From Thermoanaerobacter ethanolicus JW 200 (GTDB lineage Bacteria > Bacillota > Thermoanaerobacteria > Thermoanaerobacterales > Thermoanaerobacteraceae): a stretch of 64,000 bases of DNA. This document shows positions 19,133 to 27,604 of this stretch, piece by piece. The position numbers were made by a program, and so were the translations under genes. The notes beneath the pieces are model-generated. The model saw only the letters and a program-made list of their open reading frames with translations. It was not told the origin of the DNA and searched no databases. Within the stretch, counting starts at the first letter, position 1; the number at the start of each line of letters is the position of its first letter. The DNA lies in the NCBI RefSeq assembly GCF_003722315.1, contig NZ_CP033580.1, forward strand, positions 743,001-807,000, given 5' to 3'.

Positions 19133-19957
19133 ATGAATAAAAAAGAAAATTTAAAAAGAATAGCAAAGGAAATACGATTAGCTATAATTAATATGATTTC
19201 AGAAGCGGCTCATGGACATCCTGGAGGTTCGCTCTCTTGTGTAGATATTTTAACAACACTCTATTTTGACAAAATGAATGTAAAACCAGACAATCCTAAA
19301 TGGGAAGACAGAGATAGAATTGTACTGTCAAAAGGTCATGCGGCACCTGCACTTTATGCTACTCTTGCTAAAAAAGGTTATTTTTCAGAAAAGATTTTAT
19401 CTACTTTAGATAAGCTCGGTTCAATACTTCAAGGGCATCCCGATATGAAATCCACACCGGGACTTGATATGACCACAGGGTCATTAGGGCAAGGGCTTTC
19501 CGCTGCAAATGGAATGGCATTAGCAGGTAAATTAGATAAAAAGGGCTATAGAGTCTATGTAATATTAGGAGATGGAGAATTACAAGAAGGGCAAATATGG
19601 GAAGCAGCTATGACAGCAGCCCATTACAAACTCGACAACTTGACTGCAATACTTGACTTTAACGGCTTACAAATAGATGGCCCAAACAGAGAAGTAAAAA
19701 ACATAGAACCAGTAAATGAAAAATTCAAAGCTTTTGGATGGCACGTAATAGAAATAGACGGCCACGACTTTGACCAAATAGACAAAGCCATAGAAGAAGC
19801 AAAAGCTACAAAAGGAAAACCTACATTGATAATAGCTCATACAATAAAAGGGAAAGGCGTATCCTTTATGGAAAATCAAGTAGGATGGCATGGCAGTGCG
19901 CCTAATGAAGAACAAAGACAAAAAGCTATACAAGAACTTGAAGGGAGTGGAGTATAA
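19133..19957 (+). CDS. Transketolase, N-terminal subunit
   Basis: Thiamine-diphosphate-binding half of a split transketolase (274 residues). HGHPGGSLSCVDILT near residue 28, LSKGHAAPALYATL near 66, and the TPP/Mg motif GDGELQEGQIWEAAMTA (about 145-161) with the closing asparagine are intact. Together with the next gene it transfers two-carbon units between sugar phosphates, such as sedoheptulose 7-phosphate, xylulose 5-phosphate and ribose 5-phosphate. It directly precedes its partner without a gap. A split transketolase beside a UlaA-type PTS points to use of a pentose or heptose skeleton. Confidence 0.95.
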   Translation: MNKKENLKRIAKEIRLAIINMISEAAHGHPGGSLSCVDILTTLYFDKMNVKPDNPKWEDRDRIVLSKGHAAPALYATLAKKGYFSEKILSTLDKLGSILQGHPDMKSTPGLDMTTGSLGQGLSAANGMALAGKLDKKGYRVYVILGDGELQEGQIWEAAMTAAHYKLDNLTAILDFNGLQIDGPNREVKNIEPVNEKFKAFGWHVIEIDGHDFDQIDKAIEEAKATKGKPTLIIAHTIKGKGVSFMENQVGWHGSAPNEEQRQKAIQELEGSGV

Positions 19958-20890
19958 ATGGCTATGGCGACAAGAGAAGCCTATGGGAAAGCCTTAGTAG
20001 AATTAGGCGCAAAAAACAAAGATGTAGTGGTATTAGACGCTGACCTATCAAAATCCACAAAGACGGCAGATTTTCAAAAAGTATATCCAGATAGATTTTT
20101 TAACATGGGAATATCAGAGCAAGATATGATGGTAACAGCAGCAGGACTCGCTACCTGTGGGAAAATTCCTTTTGCCAGCACTTTTGCCATATTTGCAACA
20201 GGAAGAGCTTATGAGCAAGTGAGAAACTCCATAGGTTATCCACACTTAAACGTAAAAATAGCAGCTACCCATGCTGGCATAACAGTAGGAGAAGACGGGG
20301 CGACACACCAATCAATAGAGGATATATCCCTTATGAGAGGAATACCTGGGATGGTGGTAATAAACCCAGCCGATGCAGAAGAGACGAGACAAGCCATATT
20401 TGCGGCGGCAGAGCACTATGGACCAGTATACATAAGGTTGGGGAGGATGGCAGTACCAGATATACACGATCAAAACTACAAATTTGAATTAGGAAAAGGT
20501 GAAGTAATAAGAGAAGGGAAAGACGTAGCGATAATAGCGACAGGGATAATGGTAGCCATAGCGATTGAAGCAGCAGATAAACTAAAAGAAGAGGGAATAG
20601 AAGCGACAGTGGTGAACATCCACACCATAAAGCCGATAGACAAAGATTTAATAGTAGAAGTAGCTAAAAAGACGGGCAAAGTTATAACAGCAGAAGAGCA
20701 CAACATAATAGGAGGACTTGGGTCTGCTGTGGCAGAAGTTCTTTCAGAAGAATACCCAGTAAAGATAAAGAGAATAGGTATAAAAGACCAATTTGGCCAA
20801 TCAGGTTCACCTAAAGAGCTTTTAAAGTATTATGGATTGACAGCGGAGGGTATTGTTAAAAACTCCAAAGCTATTCTTAAAATATCTTAA
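19958..20890 (+). CDS. Transketolase, C-terminal subunit
   Basis: Pyrimidine-binding and C-terminal part of the split transketolase (310 residues), starting on the base after the partner gene ends. The catalytic glutamate lies in MGISEQDMMVTAAGLA near residue 54, THAGITVGEDGATHQ near 105, and a C-terminal domain with HNIIGGLGSAVAEVL follows. GGGAGTGGAG before the ATG gives translation in step with the first subunit. Base composition in parts of this gene is more A-rich at third positions (AGAAGTAGC-type stretches) but not enough to claim transfer. Confidence 0.95.
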   Translation: MAMATREAYGKALVELGAKNKDVVVLDADLSKSTKTADFQKVYPDRFFNMGISEQDMMVTAAGLATCGKIPFASTFAIFATGRAYEQVRNSIGYPHLNVKIAATHAGITVGEDGATHQSIEDISLMRGIPGMVVINPADAEETRQAIFAAAEHYGPVYIRLGRMAVPDIHDQNYKFELGKGEVIREGKDVAIIATGIMVAIAIEAADKLKEEGIEATVVNIHTIKPIDKDLIVEVAKKTGKVITAEEHNIIGGLGSAVAEVLSEEYPVKIKRIGIKDQFGQSGSPKELLKYYGLTAEGIVKNSKAILKIS

Positions 20891-20945
20891 CGAATAAATT
20901 TAGGAAGTAGAAATTAGAAAAATTGCGAAAAAGGGGGCCCATAAT

Positions 20946-21776
20946 TTGAATGATTTACTTATAGCGGCGAGAAAGAATAAGTATGCTATTGGAGGTTTTA
21001 ATTTTAATTTTTATGATGATGCATTAGGCATAGTTTTAGGAGCATATGAATTGAGTTCTCCTGTATTTTTGATGGCTAGTGAGGGAACAGTTAAATTTTT
21101 AGGAGTTAAAAAAATAGTTAATTATGTAAAACAGCTAAAAGAAGATTTTAATATTCCTATTGTTTTACATCTTGATCACGGTAAAAATATAGAAATAATA
21201 AAAGAGTGTATAAACGATGGATTTGATTCTATAATGTACGATGGCTCACTGCTTGATTTTGAAAATAATATTAAAAATACCAGAATGATAGCTGAATTAT
21301 GCCATGACAGAGGAATACCATTAGAAGGTGAATTAGGCAGAATATCAGGAATAGAAGAAAATGTTGAAAATATTGATGATGTATTAACCGATCCGGATAG
21401 TGTAGTGGAATTCATAGAAAGGAGTAAAGTAGACTCTTTGGCAATAGCTATTGGGAATGCACATGGATTATATAAAGACAAACCTAAGTTAGATTTTGAA
21501 AGACTCTCAAAAATTAATGATATTTCATCAGTGCCTTTAGTTTTACATGGAGGCACAGGTATACCTTTAGAAGATATAAAAAAAGCTATAAAATTAGGTA
21601 TAAGTAAAGTAAATATTGGAACTGAAATAAAGATAACATATTTTAAAACTATAAAAAGATATATTGGAACTATTAATAAAAATGATGTAAGACATTTAAT
21701 TTCTACTATTCAGAATGATATCAAAGAACTTGTAAAACAATATATTGAGATATTTGGTAGTTTTAATAGGATATGA
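20946..21776 (+). CDS. Class II fructose/tagatose-bisphosphate-type aldolase
   Basis: Zinc-dependent class II aldolase of 276 residues in the FbaA/GatY/KbaY group. The metal-binding and catalytic HLDHG (about 79-83), GELGRISG (about 132), AIGNAHGLYK (second metal histidine, about 180), LHGGTGIP (about 208) and a phosphate-binding NIGTEI are present. It cleaves a ketose 1,n-bisphosphate into dihydroxyacetone phosphate and an aldehyde; hexose versus heptose bisphosphate cannot be told. Start TTG at 20946 behind AGGGGG. The stop overlaps the upstream in-frame ATG of the PFK gene (ATGA), so these two genes are translated together. Confidence 0.9.
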   Translation: MNDLLIAARKNKYAIGGFNFNFYDDALGIVLGAYELSSPVFLMASEGTVKFLGVKKIVNYVKQLKEDFNIPIVLHLDHGKNIEIIKECINDGFDSIMYDGSLLDFENNIKNTRMIAELCHDRGIPLEGELGRISGIEENVENIDDVLTDPDSVVEFIERSKVDSLAIAIGNAHGLYKDKPKLDFERLSKINDISSVPLVLHGGTGIPLEDIKKAIKLGISKVNIGTEIKITYFKTIKRYIGTINKNDVRHLISTIQNDIKELVKQYIEIFGSFNRI

Positions 21777-21802
21777 TTATCGATATCTCCGAGGTGAATT
21801 TC

Positions 21803-22699
21803 ATGAAGATAGGTGTAGTAACAAGTGGAGGGGATTGCCCCGGAATGAATGCGTTTATATTGGAATTAGCAAAATTATGTAGCAAAACGGATTGTGATTT
21901 GATTGGATATATTGGAGGGTATAAAGGGGTAGAGGAAAATAATTTTATCGATCTTAATTTTAATAGTATAAGTGGTATGTCATTAGGGAAAAGAGGAGGA
22001 AGTATATTATTCACAGGTCGATATGAAAATTTAAAAGATGACAAAAAAATGATTTATTTAAAGCAAAATTTGAACAAGAGTGGAGTAGATTGGCTGGTGG
22101 TATTAGGCGGAGATGGCTCTTTAAGAGCTGCTAAAAAATTGTCTGATTTAGGAATAAAGGTAGTTGGAGTCCCAGCCACGATAGATAATGATGTCAAAGG
22201 TACAGATTATACACTAGGTTTTGATACCGCTATTAATAAAACACTGGAGGTTATAAATGATATTGAAGATACTGCTACTGCTATGCCTGGCAAAATATAC
22301 ATAGTGGAAACATTAGGAGGCGATTCTGGAAATATAGCAAAGGCTGCATTTGATCAAGGTGCAGCAGATATAGCATTGATACCTGAAATGCCAATTAGTG
22401 ATGAAGAACTTGTTAATATGGTAAAGGAAAAATTTAGTAATGGCAATAAATACATAATAATAACAATCTGTGAAGGACTAAAAAGAACAATGCATTATAG
22501 CGAATTGTTACAACAAGCTTTAAACAGAAAAGTACATGTAACAATCATAGGACATAAACAAAGAGGAGGAAGTCCCACTGCATATGATAGATATATGGCA
22601 AAACAATTTGCAAAGCAAGCCTTTGATTTAATTAAAAAAAATGATTATGGGAAAATGGTTTGCTATACATTGGGTAAAATTGGGAATTGCAATTTATAA
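21803..22699 (+). CDS. 6-phosphofructokinase homologue with altered substrate residues and a short C-terminus
   Basis: PfkA-family sugar-phosphate kinase, 298 residues from ATG 21803 (GAGGTG upstream; an earlier ATG at 21773 gives ten extra residues). GGDCPGMN, the ATP-type GGDGS motif and PATIDNDVKGTDYTLGFDTA with the catalytic Asp are intact. Compared by eye with PfkA, two of the arginines that hold the 6-phosphate of fructose 6-phosphate appear replaced (R162 by K in MPGKIYIVE; R243 by H in KVHVTIIGH), and MGR of the substrate loop reads LGG. About 20-30 C-terminal residues are missing, and the gene runs into IS debris. Substrate other than fructose 6-phosphate is plausible. Confidence 0.85.
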   Translation: MKIGVVTSGGDCPGMNAFILELAKLCSKTDCDLIGYIGGYKGVEENNFIDLNFNSISGMSLGKRGGSILFTGRYENLKDDKKMIYLKQNLNKSGVDWLVVLGGDGSLRAAKKLSDLGIKVVGVPATIDNDVKGTDYTLGFDTAINKTLEVINDIEDTATAMPGKIYIVETLGGDSGNIAKAAFDQGAADIALIPEMPISDEELVNMVKEKFSNGNKYIIITICEGLKRTMHYSELLQQALNRKVHVTIIGHKQRGGSPTAYDRYMAKQFAKQAFDLIKKNDYGKMVCYTLGKIGNCNL

Positions 22700-22925
22700 T
22701 TATTTCCAATAGTTTCTTTTTCGTTCTTTTGTACTATATTTTAGGTTATATACTAATATATTGAGGGCAGGTAGAAGTGACCTTGTTTGAAGTATAGAGC
22801 ACTTATTTTGAATGTCTATTATATATATATTGTTTAGATGCTAAAATTTAGGCATACAGAATAAGTGCATTAAATACATATTTTATCATTTACAAAAACA
22901 TACTAACAATAGAAATACAAACACA

Positions 22926-23110
22926 TGTGACCTACAGATGGTTTTGAGGATATGGATTAAACGAAGAAATACCCCACTTTTCTACCTTTGGGAAAAACTA
23001 TGAAAGAAAATTCAAAAACACAGATATATTCGAAAAAATATTTACGAGGATACTAGAAGAAGCAATAAAACACAAATTCATAATTTGCATGTTTTTATCC
23101 AATATTCATC
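22926..23110 (+). pseudogene. IS1182-type transposase remnant, N-terminal region
   Basis: Plus-strand translation reads TYRWF-stop-GYGLNEEIPHFSTF followed by GKNYERKFKNTDIFEKIF, a pattern common near the N-terminus of IS1182-type transposases. A TGA breaks the frame and the rest of the gene is missing. Confidence 0.75.
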
Positions 23111-23261
23111 AGATTATATACAATTATATCCAAATATAAAGCAAACCCCACTTTTTACATGTATAAAAAGTGGGGTTTGTCTTCAATCTGAATCACTTTA
23201 TATACAAAGTGTAAAGTGATATTCAGTTTGTTGACAAAATTAATTTTAAGCCCCACTTTCG

Positions 23262-23403
23262 GAACGTAGAAAGTGGGGATATTGCTTTTGGTGTTCCTAC
23301 TTTTCCCTCAACTTCTTCTAATACTTCTTCAGACATTACGCTGTCGTGGACATTTGCTGCTGTTATTTTTACTCCTAATACAAATCCATTTTTATCGCAG
23401 GCT
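23262..23403 (-). pseudogene. Transposase remnant, central region
   Basis: Minus-strand reading gives ACDKNGFVLGVKITAANVHD followed by SVMSEEVLEEV, typical of the central catalytic part of IS1182/IS5-type transposases. It faces the other remnant and ends exactly where the neighbouring dehydrogenase frame begins (near 23403). Confidence 0.75.
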
Positions 23404-24228
23404 GTGGGAGAATCGTGGTTAAATCTAGAAAACAAAGTTGCGATAATAACAGGAGGTGCTTCTGGTATAGGTAAAGAAATAGCAATTAAGTTAGCAGAAC
23501 AAGGAGCATCAGTAGTTATAGCTGATATAAATTCTGATGGTGAGAAAGTCATAAATCAATTAAGTGGGGGAAGAAAAAGACATCTATTTTTACAAACAGA
23601 TGTTGCCAAAAAAGATAGTGTTAGGAAGATGGTAGAGAATGTTATTAAGATATTTAGAAAAATTGATATATTGGTTAATAATGCTGGTATAAATATTCCA
23701 AGACTTTTAGTAGATCCTAAAGATCCAAACGGAAAATATGAGTTAAACGAGCAAGATTTTGACTTAATGGTAGCAGTAAATCAAAAGGGCACTTTTTTCT
23801 GCACTCAGGAAGTAGCGCGAGAAATGATAAAAAATGGATACGGTGTCATAATTAATATGAGCTCGGAAGCAGGTCTTGAAGGTTCAGAAGGTCAGAGTTG
23901 CTATGCAGGAACAAAAGGTGCTATTTATGCTTTTACAAGGTCATGGGCAAAGGAATTGGGCAAATATGGAATAAGAGTTGTAGGAGTTGCTCCAGGAATT
24001 ATTGAAGATACAGGATTAAGAACTTTAGAATATGAAAAGGCTCTTGCTTATACGAGAGGTATCACTGTAGAAAAATTAAGAGAAAATTATGAAAATAAAT
24101 CAATACCTCTAGGAAGAGCTGGTAGAGTTAGTGAAATAGCAGATTTGGTTTGTTTTTTGGCTTCAGAAAGAGCAAGTTATATTCATGGAGTTACTTACAA
24201 CATTTCAGGTGGAAAATCTCGTGGTTAA
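23404..24228 (+). CDS. Short-chain dehydrogenase, probable sorbitol-6-phosphate 2-dehydrogenase
   Basis: NAD(P)-dependent SDR enzyme, 274 residues. It shows the nucleotide motif TGGASGIGKEIA, NNAG (NNAGINIPRL), the catalytic S and YxxxK (SSEAG...CYAGTKGA) and a C-terminal NISGGKSRG. With glucitol PTS genes next door it should oxidise glucitol 6-phosphate to fructose 6-phosphate. Its start is odd: the GTG at 23404 abuts an IS remnant and no good ribosome site remains, so the native leader seems lost and expression is doubtful. An ATG start may have been changed to GTG at the junction. Confidence 0.85.
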   Translation: MGESWLNLENKVAIITGGASGIGKEIAIKLAEQGASVVIADINSDGEKVINQLSGGRKRHLFLQTDVAKKDSVRKMVENVIKIFRKIDILVNNAGINIPRLLVDPKDPNGKYELNEQDFDLMVAVNQKGTFFCTQEVAREMIKNGYGVIINMSSEAGLEGSEGQSCYAGTKGAIYAFTRSWAKELGKYGIRVVGVAPGIIEDTGLRTLEYEKALAYTRGITVEKLRENYENKSIPLGRAGRVSEIADLVCFLASERASYIHGVTYNISGGKSRG

Positions 24229-24255
24229 GTTGCTCAACATATAATTTTCTACTCT

Positions 24256-24360
24256 CATCACCCCTCATGTTTTGCGTTTTATAAATCAAATATTACACTA
24301 TTGCACATTTGTGTCAAAAAGTTTATACTACTAAAGTAGAATAAAAAATGAGGGGTGATG
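24256..24360 (+). promoter_or_regulatory. Long-range inverted repeat over the regulator's ribosome site
   Basis: CATCACCCCTCAT (24256-24268) is a perfect 13-bp complement of ATGAGGGGTGATG (24348-24360), which contains the ribosome site of the SorC-type gene. Transcripts that begin upstream could fold and hide this site; transcripts from the promoter at 24301-24329 lack the left arm. The effect is inference. Confidence 0.6.
24301..24329 (+). promoter_or_regulatory. Promoter of the glucitol regulator/PTS operon
   Basis: TTGCAC (24301-24306), 17-bp spacer, TATACT (24324-24329), giving a start near 24336 and a short leader before ATG 24363. Confidence 0.7.
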
Positions 24361-24362
24361 CT

Positions 24363-25322
24363 ATGAGTAAGTGGGAAGAAACAAGGCTTCTTGCTAAAAT
24401 TGCTCAGATGTATTATATTGAAAACTTAACTCAAAGTGAGATATCCAAAAAATTAGGTATTTATCGGACAACTATAAGTAGACTTTTGAAAAAGGCAAGA
24501 GAAAAGGGAATAGTAGAAATCGTGATCAAAAGTGATTTTGGTGAGTGCTTAGAATTGGAAAAATTATTAGAAAGTAAATTTTCTTTAAAAGAAGCAGTTG
24601 TTATACCATCTACAGATGAGCAAAACGAAATAATATTAAAACAAATGCTTGGTAAAGCCGGAGCAGAATATTTAAAGAGAATTGTTAAAGATGGTGACGT
24701 AATTGGGTTTGCATGGGGTACTACCATGGCTGCAGTTGCAAATGCATTGTCGGACTGTAATAGTATATCTGCTAATATTATTCCCCTTGTAGGTGGACCA
24801 GGAAACATAGAAAGTGAATACCATGTTAATACAATAGTATCAAAAGTTGCGTCTGCCTTTAAGGCTAAAGGACATTATCTCTATGCTCCGGCTATTACTG
24901 CAGAAAAAGAAACGAAAAAAGCTATTATGAATGATAATAATTTAAGATCAATACTAGAATTATGGAATAAAGTTAATATTGCAGTGGTAGGAATAGGCGC
25001 ACCTATTAAGTCTTCTAATCTAATATGGTCAGGTTATTTTGGAAATGAAGATATTGAATTTTTGAAAAAGGTAAATGCAGTTGGTGATATATGTTCTAGA
25101 TTTTACGACATAAATGGTAATATTATAAATTCGGATTTAAATGATAGAACAATAGCGATAGATTTAGAAAAACTGCGAAATATTGAATATTCAATAGGAG
25201 TTGCTGAATCTCTTGAAAAGGTTCCCTCAATATTAGGAGCGTTAAATGGTAGATTTATAAATGTGCTTATTACTACAGAAAGAACTGCAAAATTATTAAT
25301 TGAATTAAATAACAATATGTAA
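24363..25322 (+). CDS. SorC/DeoR-type sugar-binding transcriptional regulator
   Basis: Regulator of 319 residues. An N-terminal helix-turn-helix (NLTQSEISKKLGIYRTTISRLLKKAREKGIVEI, about residues 17-48) is followed by a large sugar-phosphate-binding domain with GFAWGTTMAAVANAL near 120 and VVGIGAP near 215, as in SorC/CggR/DeoR-like effectors. Start is ATG at 24363; an in-frame ATG at 24348 lies inside the ribosome site GAGGGGTGAT. It opens the glucitol PTS operon and probably responds to glucitol 6-phosphate or fructose 6-phosphate (inference). Confidence 0.88.
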   Translation: MSKWEETRLLAKIAQMYYIENLTQSEISKKLGIYRTTISRLLKKAREKGIVEIVIKSDFGECLELEKLLESKFSLKEAVVIPSTDEQNEIILKQMLGKAGAEYLKRIVKDGDVIGFAWGTTMAAVANALSDCNSISANIIPLVGGPGNIESEYHVNTIVSKVASAFKAKGHYLYAPAITAEKETKKAIMNDNNLRSILELWNKVNIAVVGIGAPIKSSNLIWSGYFGNEDIEFLKKVNAVGDICSRFYDINGNIINSDLNDRTIAIDLEKLRNIEYSIGVAESLEKVPSILGALNGRFINVLITTERTAKLLIELNNNM

Positions 25323-25372
25323 AAAATGCATTATTAAATAATTTTAGAAACAATTTTTAAAAGAGGGATTTT

Positions 25373-25756
25373 ATGGTTTGGCATATAGTTATATTGCTGG
25401 GAGCTGCATGGTTTATACAGAGTATTTTAGGATATTTGCAAATAAAACATTTTAATAAGCATTTTAAAAAAATGAGAGAATTAGGAAGAGTTGCAATAGG
25501 GAAGAACAAAGGCAAAATAAGAGCTGGGGTAGTTGTTCTAATTGCGGTCGACGGAAATGGTAACATTATTCGAGTTGAAAAAATGAAGGGTGTTTCGGTC
25601 TTTGCCAGAATGAAACCTGTGAAAGGATTAGAAGACAAAAATATTCTCAGTATAGATAATAACACACTAAAAAATTTTGACAAATTGACAGCTAAAGCTA
25701 TAGAGAATGCAATAGAAAATTTTAAAAAATTTTCTGGTGAAGGAGGTGAGGAATAG
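25373..25756 (+). CDS. srlM: Glucitol operon activator (GutM/SrlM)
   Basis: 127 residues. One N-terminal membrane segment (IVILLGAAWFIQSILGYLQI) is followed by a small conserved domain, RVAIGKNKGKIRAGVVVLIA, typical of GutM/SrlM proteins encoded in glucitol operons. In E. coli this protein assists activation of the srl operon. It lies between the regulator and the EIIC gene, which is the usual order. The ribosome site AGAGGGA precedes ATG 25373. Confidence 0.9.
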   Translation: MVWHIVILLGAAWFIQSILGYLQIKHFNKHFKKMRELGRVAIGKNKGKIRAGVVVLIAVDGNGNIIRVEKMKGVSVFARMKPVKGLEDKNILSIDNNTLKNFDKLTAKAIENAIENFKKFSGEGGEE

Positions 25757-25826
25757 AAGAAATGTTTTAAATAGTTTATAAGTAGTTATGCAAAATTAAA
25801 TAAAAGAACAAAAAGGAGGTAATTTT

Positions 25827-26375
25827 ATGGAAGTATTGACACATGCGGCGGAAGTTTTTATAGGTTTATTTCAAGAAGGTGGGAAAACATTTGTAAATAT
25901 GCTTTCTGGGATAGTTCCCACATTAATAATGCTCCTTGTTGCGATGAATGCATTAATAAAATTTGTTGGTCCTGAAAAGGTTGAAAAATTAGCAAAAGCT
26001 AGTTCAAGAAATGTATTTACAAGATATCTTATACTACCTGTGGTTGGAACATTCTTTTTCTGCAATCCCATGACATTATCATTAGGTAAATTTTTACCAG
26101 AAAAATACAAACCTAGCTATTATGCAGCAGCATCCTTTTCATGTCATACCATGAATGGACTGTTTCCGCATGTAAATCCAGCTGAACTCTTTGTGTTTTT
26201 AGGTATAGCGAATGGTATTACTCAACTAGGTTTGCCAACAAGTGACTTGGCTTTAAGATATTTTTTGGTAGGAGTTGTAACGAATTTCTTTAGAGGTTGG
26301 ATAACAGATTTCACAACTTCTTGGGTTGAAAAGCAACAAAATGTTAAATTAAAGACGGTAATTTCTCTTAAATAA
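25827..26375 (+). CDS. srlA: PTS glucitol/sorbitol EIIC component
   Basis: Membrane permease (182 residues, about five helices) of the Gut family. [30 protein letters not shown] at the N-terminus, [20 protein letters not shown] (about 75-94) and [20 protein letters not shown] are typical of SrlA. It carries glucitol with EIIB SrlE and EIIA SrlB. It has a strong AAAAAGGAGGT ribosome site. About 150 bp of AT-rich sequence without recognisable features separates it from srlE. Confidence 0.94.
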   Translation: MEVLTHAAEVFIGLFQEGGKTFVNMLSGIVPTLIMLLVAMNALIKFVGPEKVEKLAKASSRNVFTRYLILPVVGTFFFCNPMTLSLGKFLPEKYKPSYYAAASFSCHTMNGLFPHVNPAELFVFLGIANGITQLGLPTSDLALRYFLVGVVTNFFRGWITDFTTSWVEKQQNVKLKTVISLK

Positions 26376-26524
26376 TCTTGAGCGATAAAAAATAAGTTAT
26401 CTTAGATAAATTGCTTAACAGAAGAAATGAAGTTAAACAAAAATATTTATGAAGCCTTTACTAAGGAAATTTTTAGTTAAAATACTTTTAATAACACAAA
26501 ATTTACAATAAAGGAGGATGAAAA

Positions 26525-27529
26525 ATGAGCAAATATAGGAGTATAAAGATAACTGCGGGGCCAGGTGGATTTGGTGGACCTTTAATTATAACGCCTACAG
26601 AGAAAAGAAACAAAGTTGTGACGATTACAGGAGGAGATATTTCACCTGTTGCGAAAAGGATTGCTGAGTTAACGGGTTGTGAACTGATAGACGGTTTCAA
26701 AACTACAGTTCCAGATGATGAAATTGCGTGCGTAATAATAGATTGTGGTGGAACATTAAGGTGTGGTATATACCCTCAAAAAAATATACCAACAGTAAAT
26801 TTGACACCTGCTGGCCCAAGCGGTCCGCTTTCACAATATATTAAACCTGATATATATGTCTCAGGAGTTAAAACGAACAACATAGAACTATTTAATGGGC
26901 CTATAGAAGAGATAAAAGCTAACATTGAAGAAGTTGCAGCAGCAACTCCAAAGCCAAAGTATGATACAAGTAAAAAAATTAGTGAACAATCAAATACAGG
27001 AAATTTAATGGTTAAAATAGGTAAAGGCATGGGATACTTAGTTGGGGTACTATATCAAGCAGGGCGTGATACTATAGATACAGTATTAAGGACGATTCTT
27101 CCATTTATGGCTTTTGTATCTATGTTAATTGGCATAATATTAAAATCTGGAATAGGCGATGCGTTGGCACATGTATTAACGCCTCTTGCTGGTACATTAC
27201 CTGGATTGTTACTGATATCAGCAATTTGTTCTTTTCCATTTCTTTCGCCGTTCTTGGGACCTGGCGCGGTAATAGCTCAGGTTATAGGTGTATTAGTTGG
27301 TGTTGAAATAGGCAAAGGCCATATTCCTCCACAATTATCTTTACCTGCTTTATTTGCAATAAACTCACAGGCAGCATGTGATTTTATACCTGTGGGGCTT
27401 GGACTTGCAGAAGCAGAACCGGAAACAGTAGAAGTTGGTGTACCATCTGTATTGTATAGTAGATTCTTGACTGGTCCTACCACTGTATTTGTTGCATGGC
27501 TTGCAAGTTTTGGCCTTTATTCAAAATAA
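26525..27529 (+). CDS. srlE: PTS glucitol/sorbitol EIIB component
   Basis: 334-residue Gut-family EIIB with a membrane-bound second half. The N-terminal domain includes [20 protein letters not shown] and the phospho-cysteine region [15 protein letters not shown] (about residue 83), followed by hydrophobic segments from about residue 185 ([20 protein letters not shown]) to the C-terminus. Complete. A hairpin (27541-27583) and then the second IS copy lie between this gene and srlB, so srlB no longer follows directly. Confidence 0.93.
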   Translation: MSKYRSIKITAGPGGFGGPLIITPTEKRNKVVTITGGDISPVAKRIAELTGCELIDGFKTTVPDDEIACVIIDCGGTLRCGIYPQKNIPTVNLTPAGPSGPLSQYIKPDIYVSGVKTNNIELFNGPIEEIKANIEEVAAATPKPKYDTSKKISEQSNTGNLMVKIGKGMGYLVGVLYQAGRDTIDTVLRTILPFMAFVSMLIGIILKSGIGDALAHVLTPLAGTLPGLLLISAICSFPFLSPFLGPGAVIAQVIGVLVGVEIGKGHIPPQLSLPALFAINSQAACDFIPVGLGLAEAEPETVEVGVPSVLYSRFLTGPTTVFVAWLASFGLYSK

Positions 27530-27540
27530 AATGGTAAAAT

Positions 27541-27583
27541 AATAAGGGAATAGAAGATAGTACCACTATCTTCTTTCCTTATT
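27541..27583 (+). terminator. Hairpin after srlE
   Basis: AATAAGGGAATAGAAGATAG can pair with CTATCTTCTTTCCTTATT with two small mismatches. It is a terminator or attenuator within the glucitol operon; T-rich sequence follows weakly. Confidence 0.55.
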
Positions 27584-27604
27584 ATTAATTAATGTTAAGA
27601 ATTT

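Larger units (their letters stand above)
22700..23403. other. Intergenic IS graveyard with hairpins
   Basis: No intact gene. It contains a plus-strand transposase remnant (about 22926-23110), a minus-strand remnant (about 23262-23403), two related hairpins whose arms are CCCCACTTTTT/AAAAAGTGGGG (23147-23176) and CCCCACTTTC/GAAAGTGGGG (23254-23281), and a third dyad CTGAATCACTTTA/TAAAGTGATATTCAG (23189-23227). The first hairpin could act as the terminator of the PTS/transketolase operon. Confidence 0.7.

Noticed and set aside
23147-23281. CRISPR-like or riboswitch-like repeats (CCCCACTTT units)
   Set aside because: Only two related hairpins with unlike spacing; they fit IS ends or terminators.
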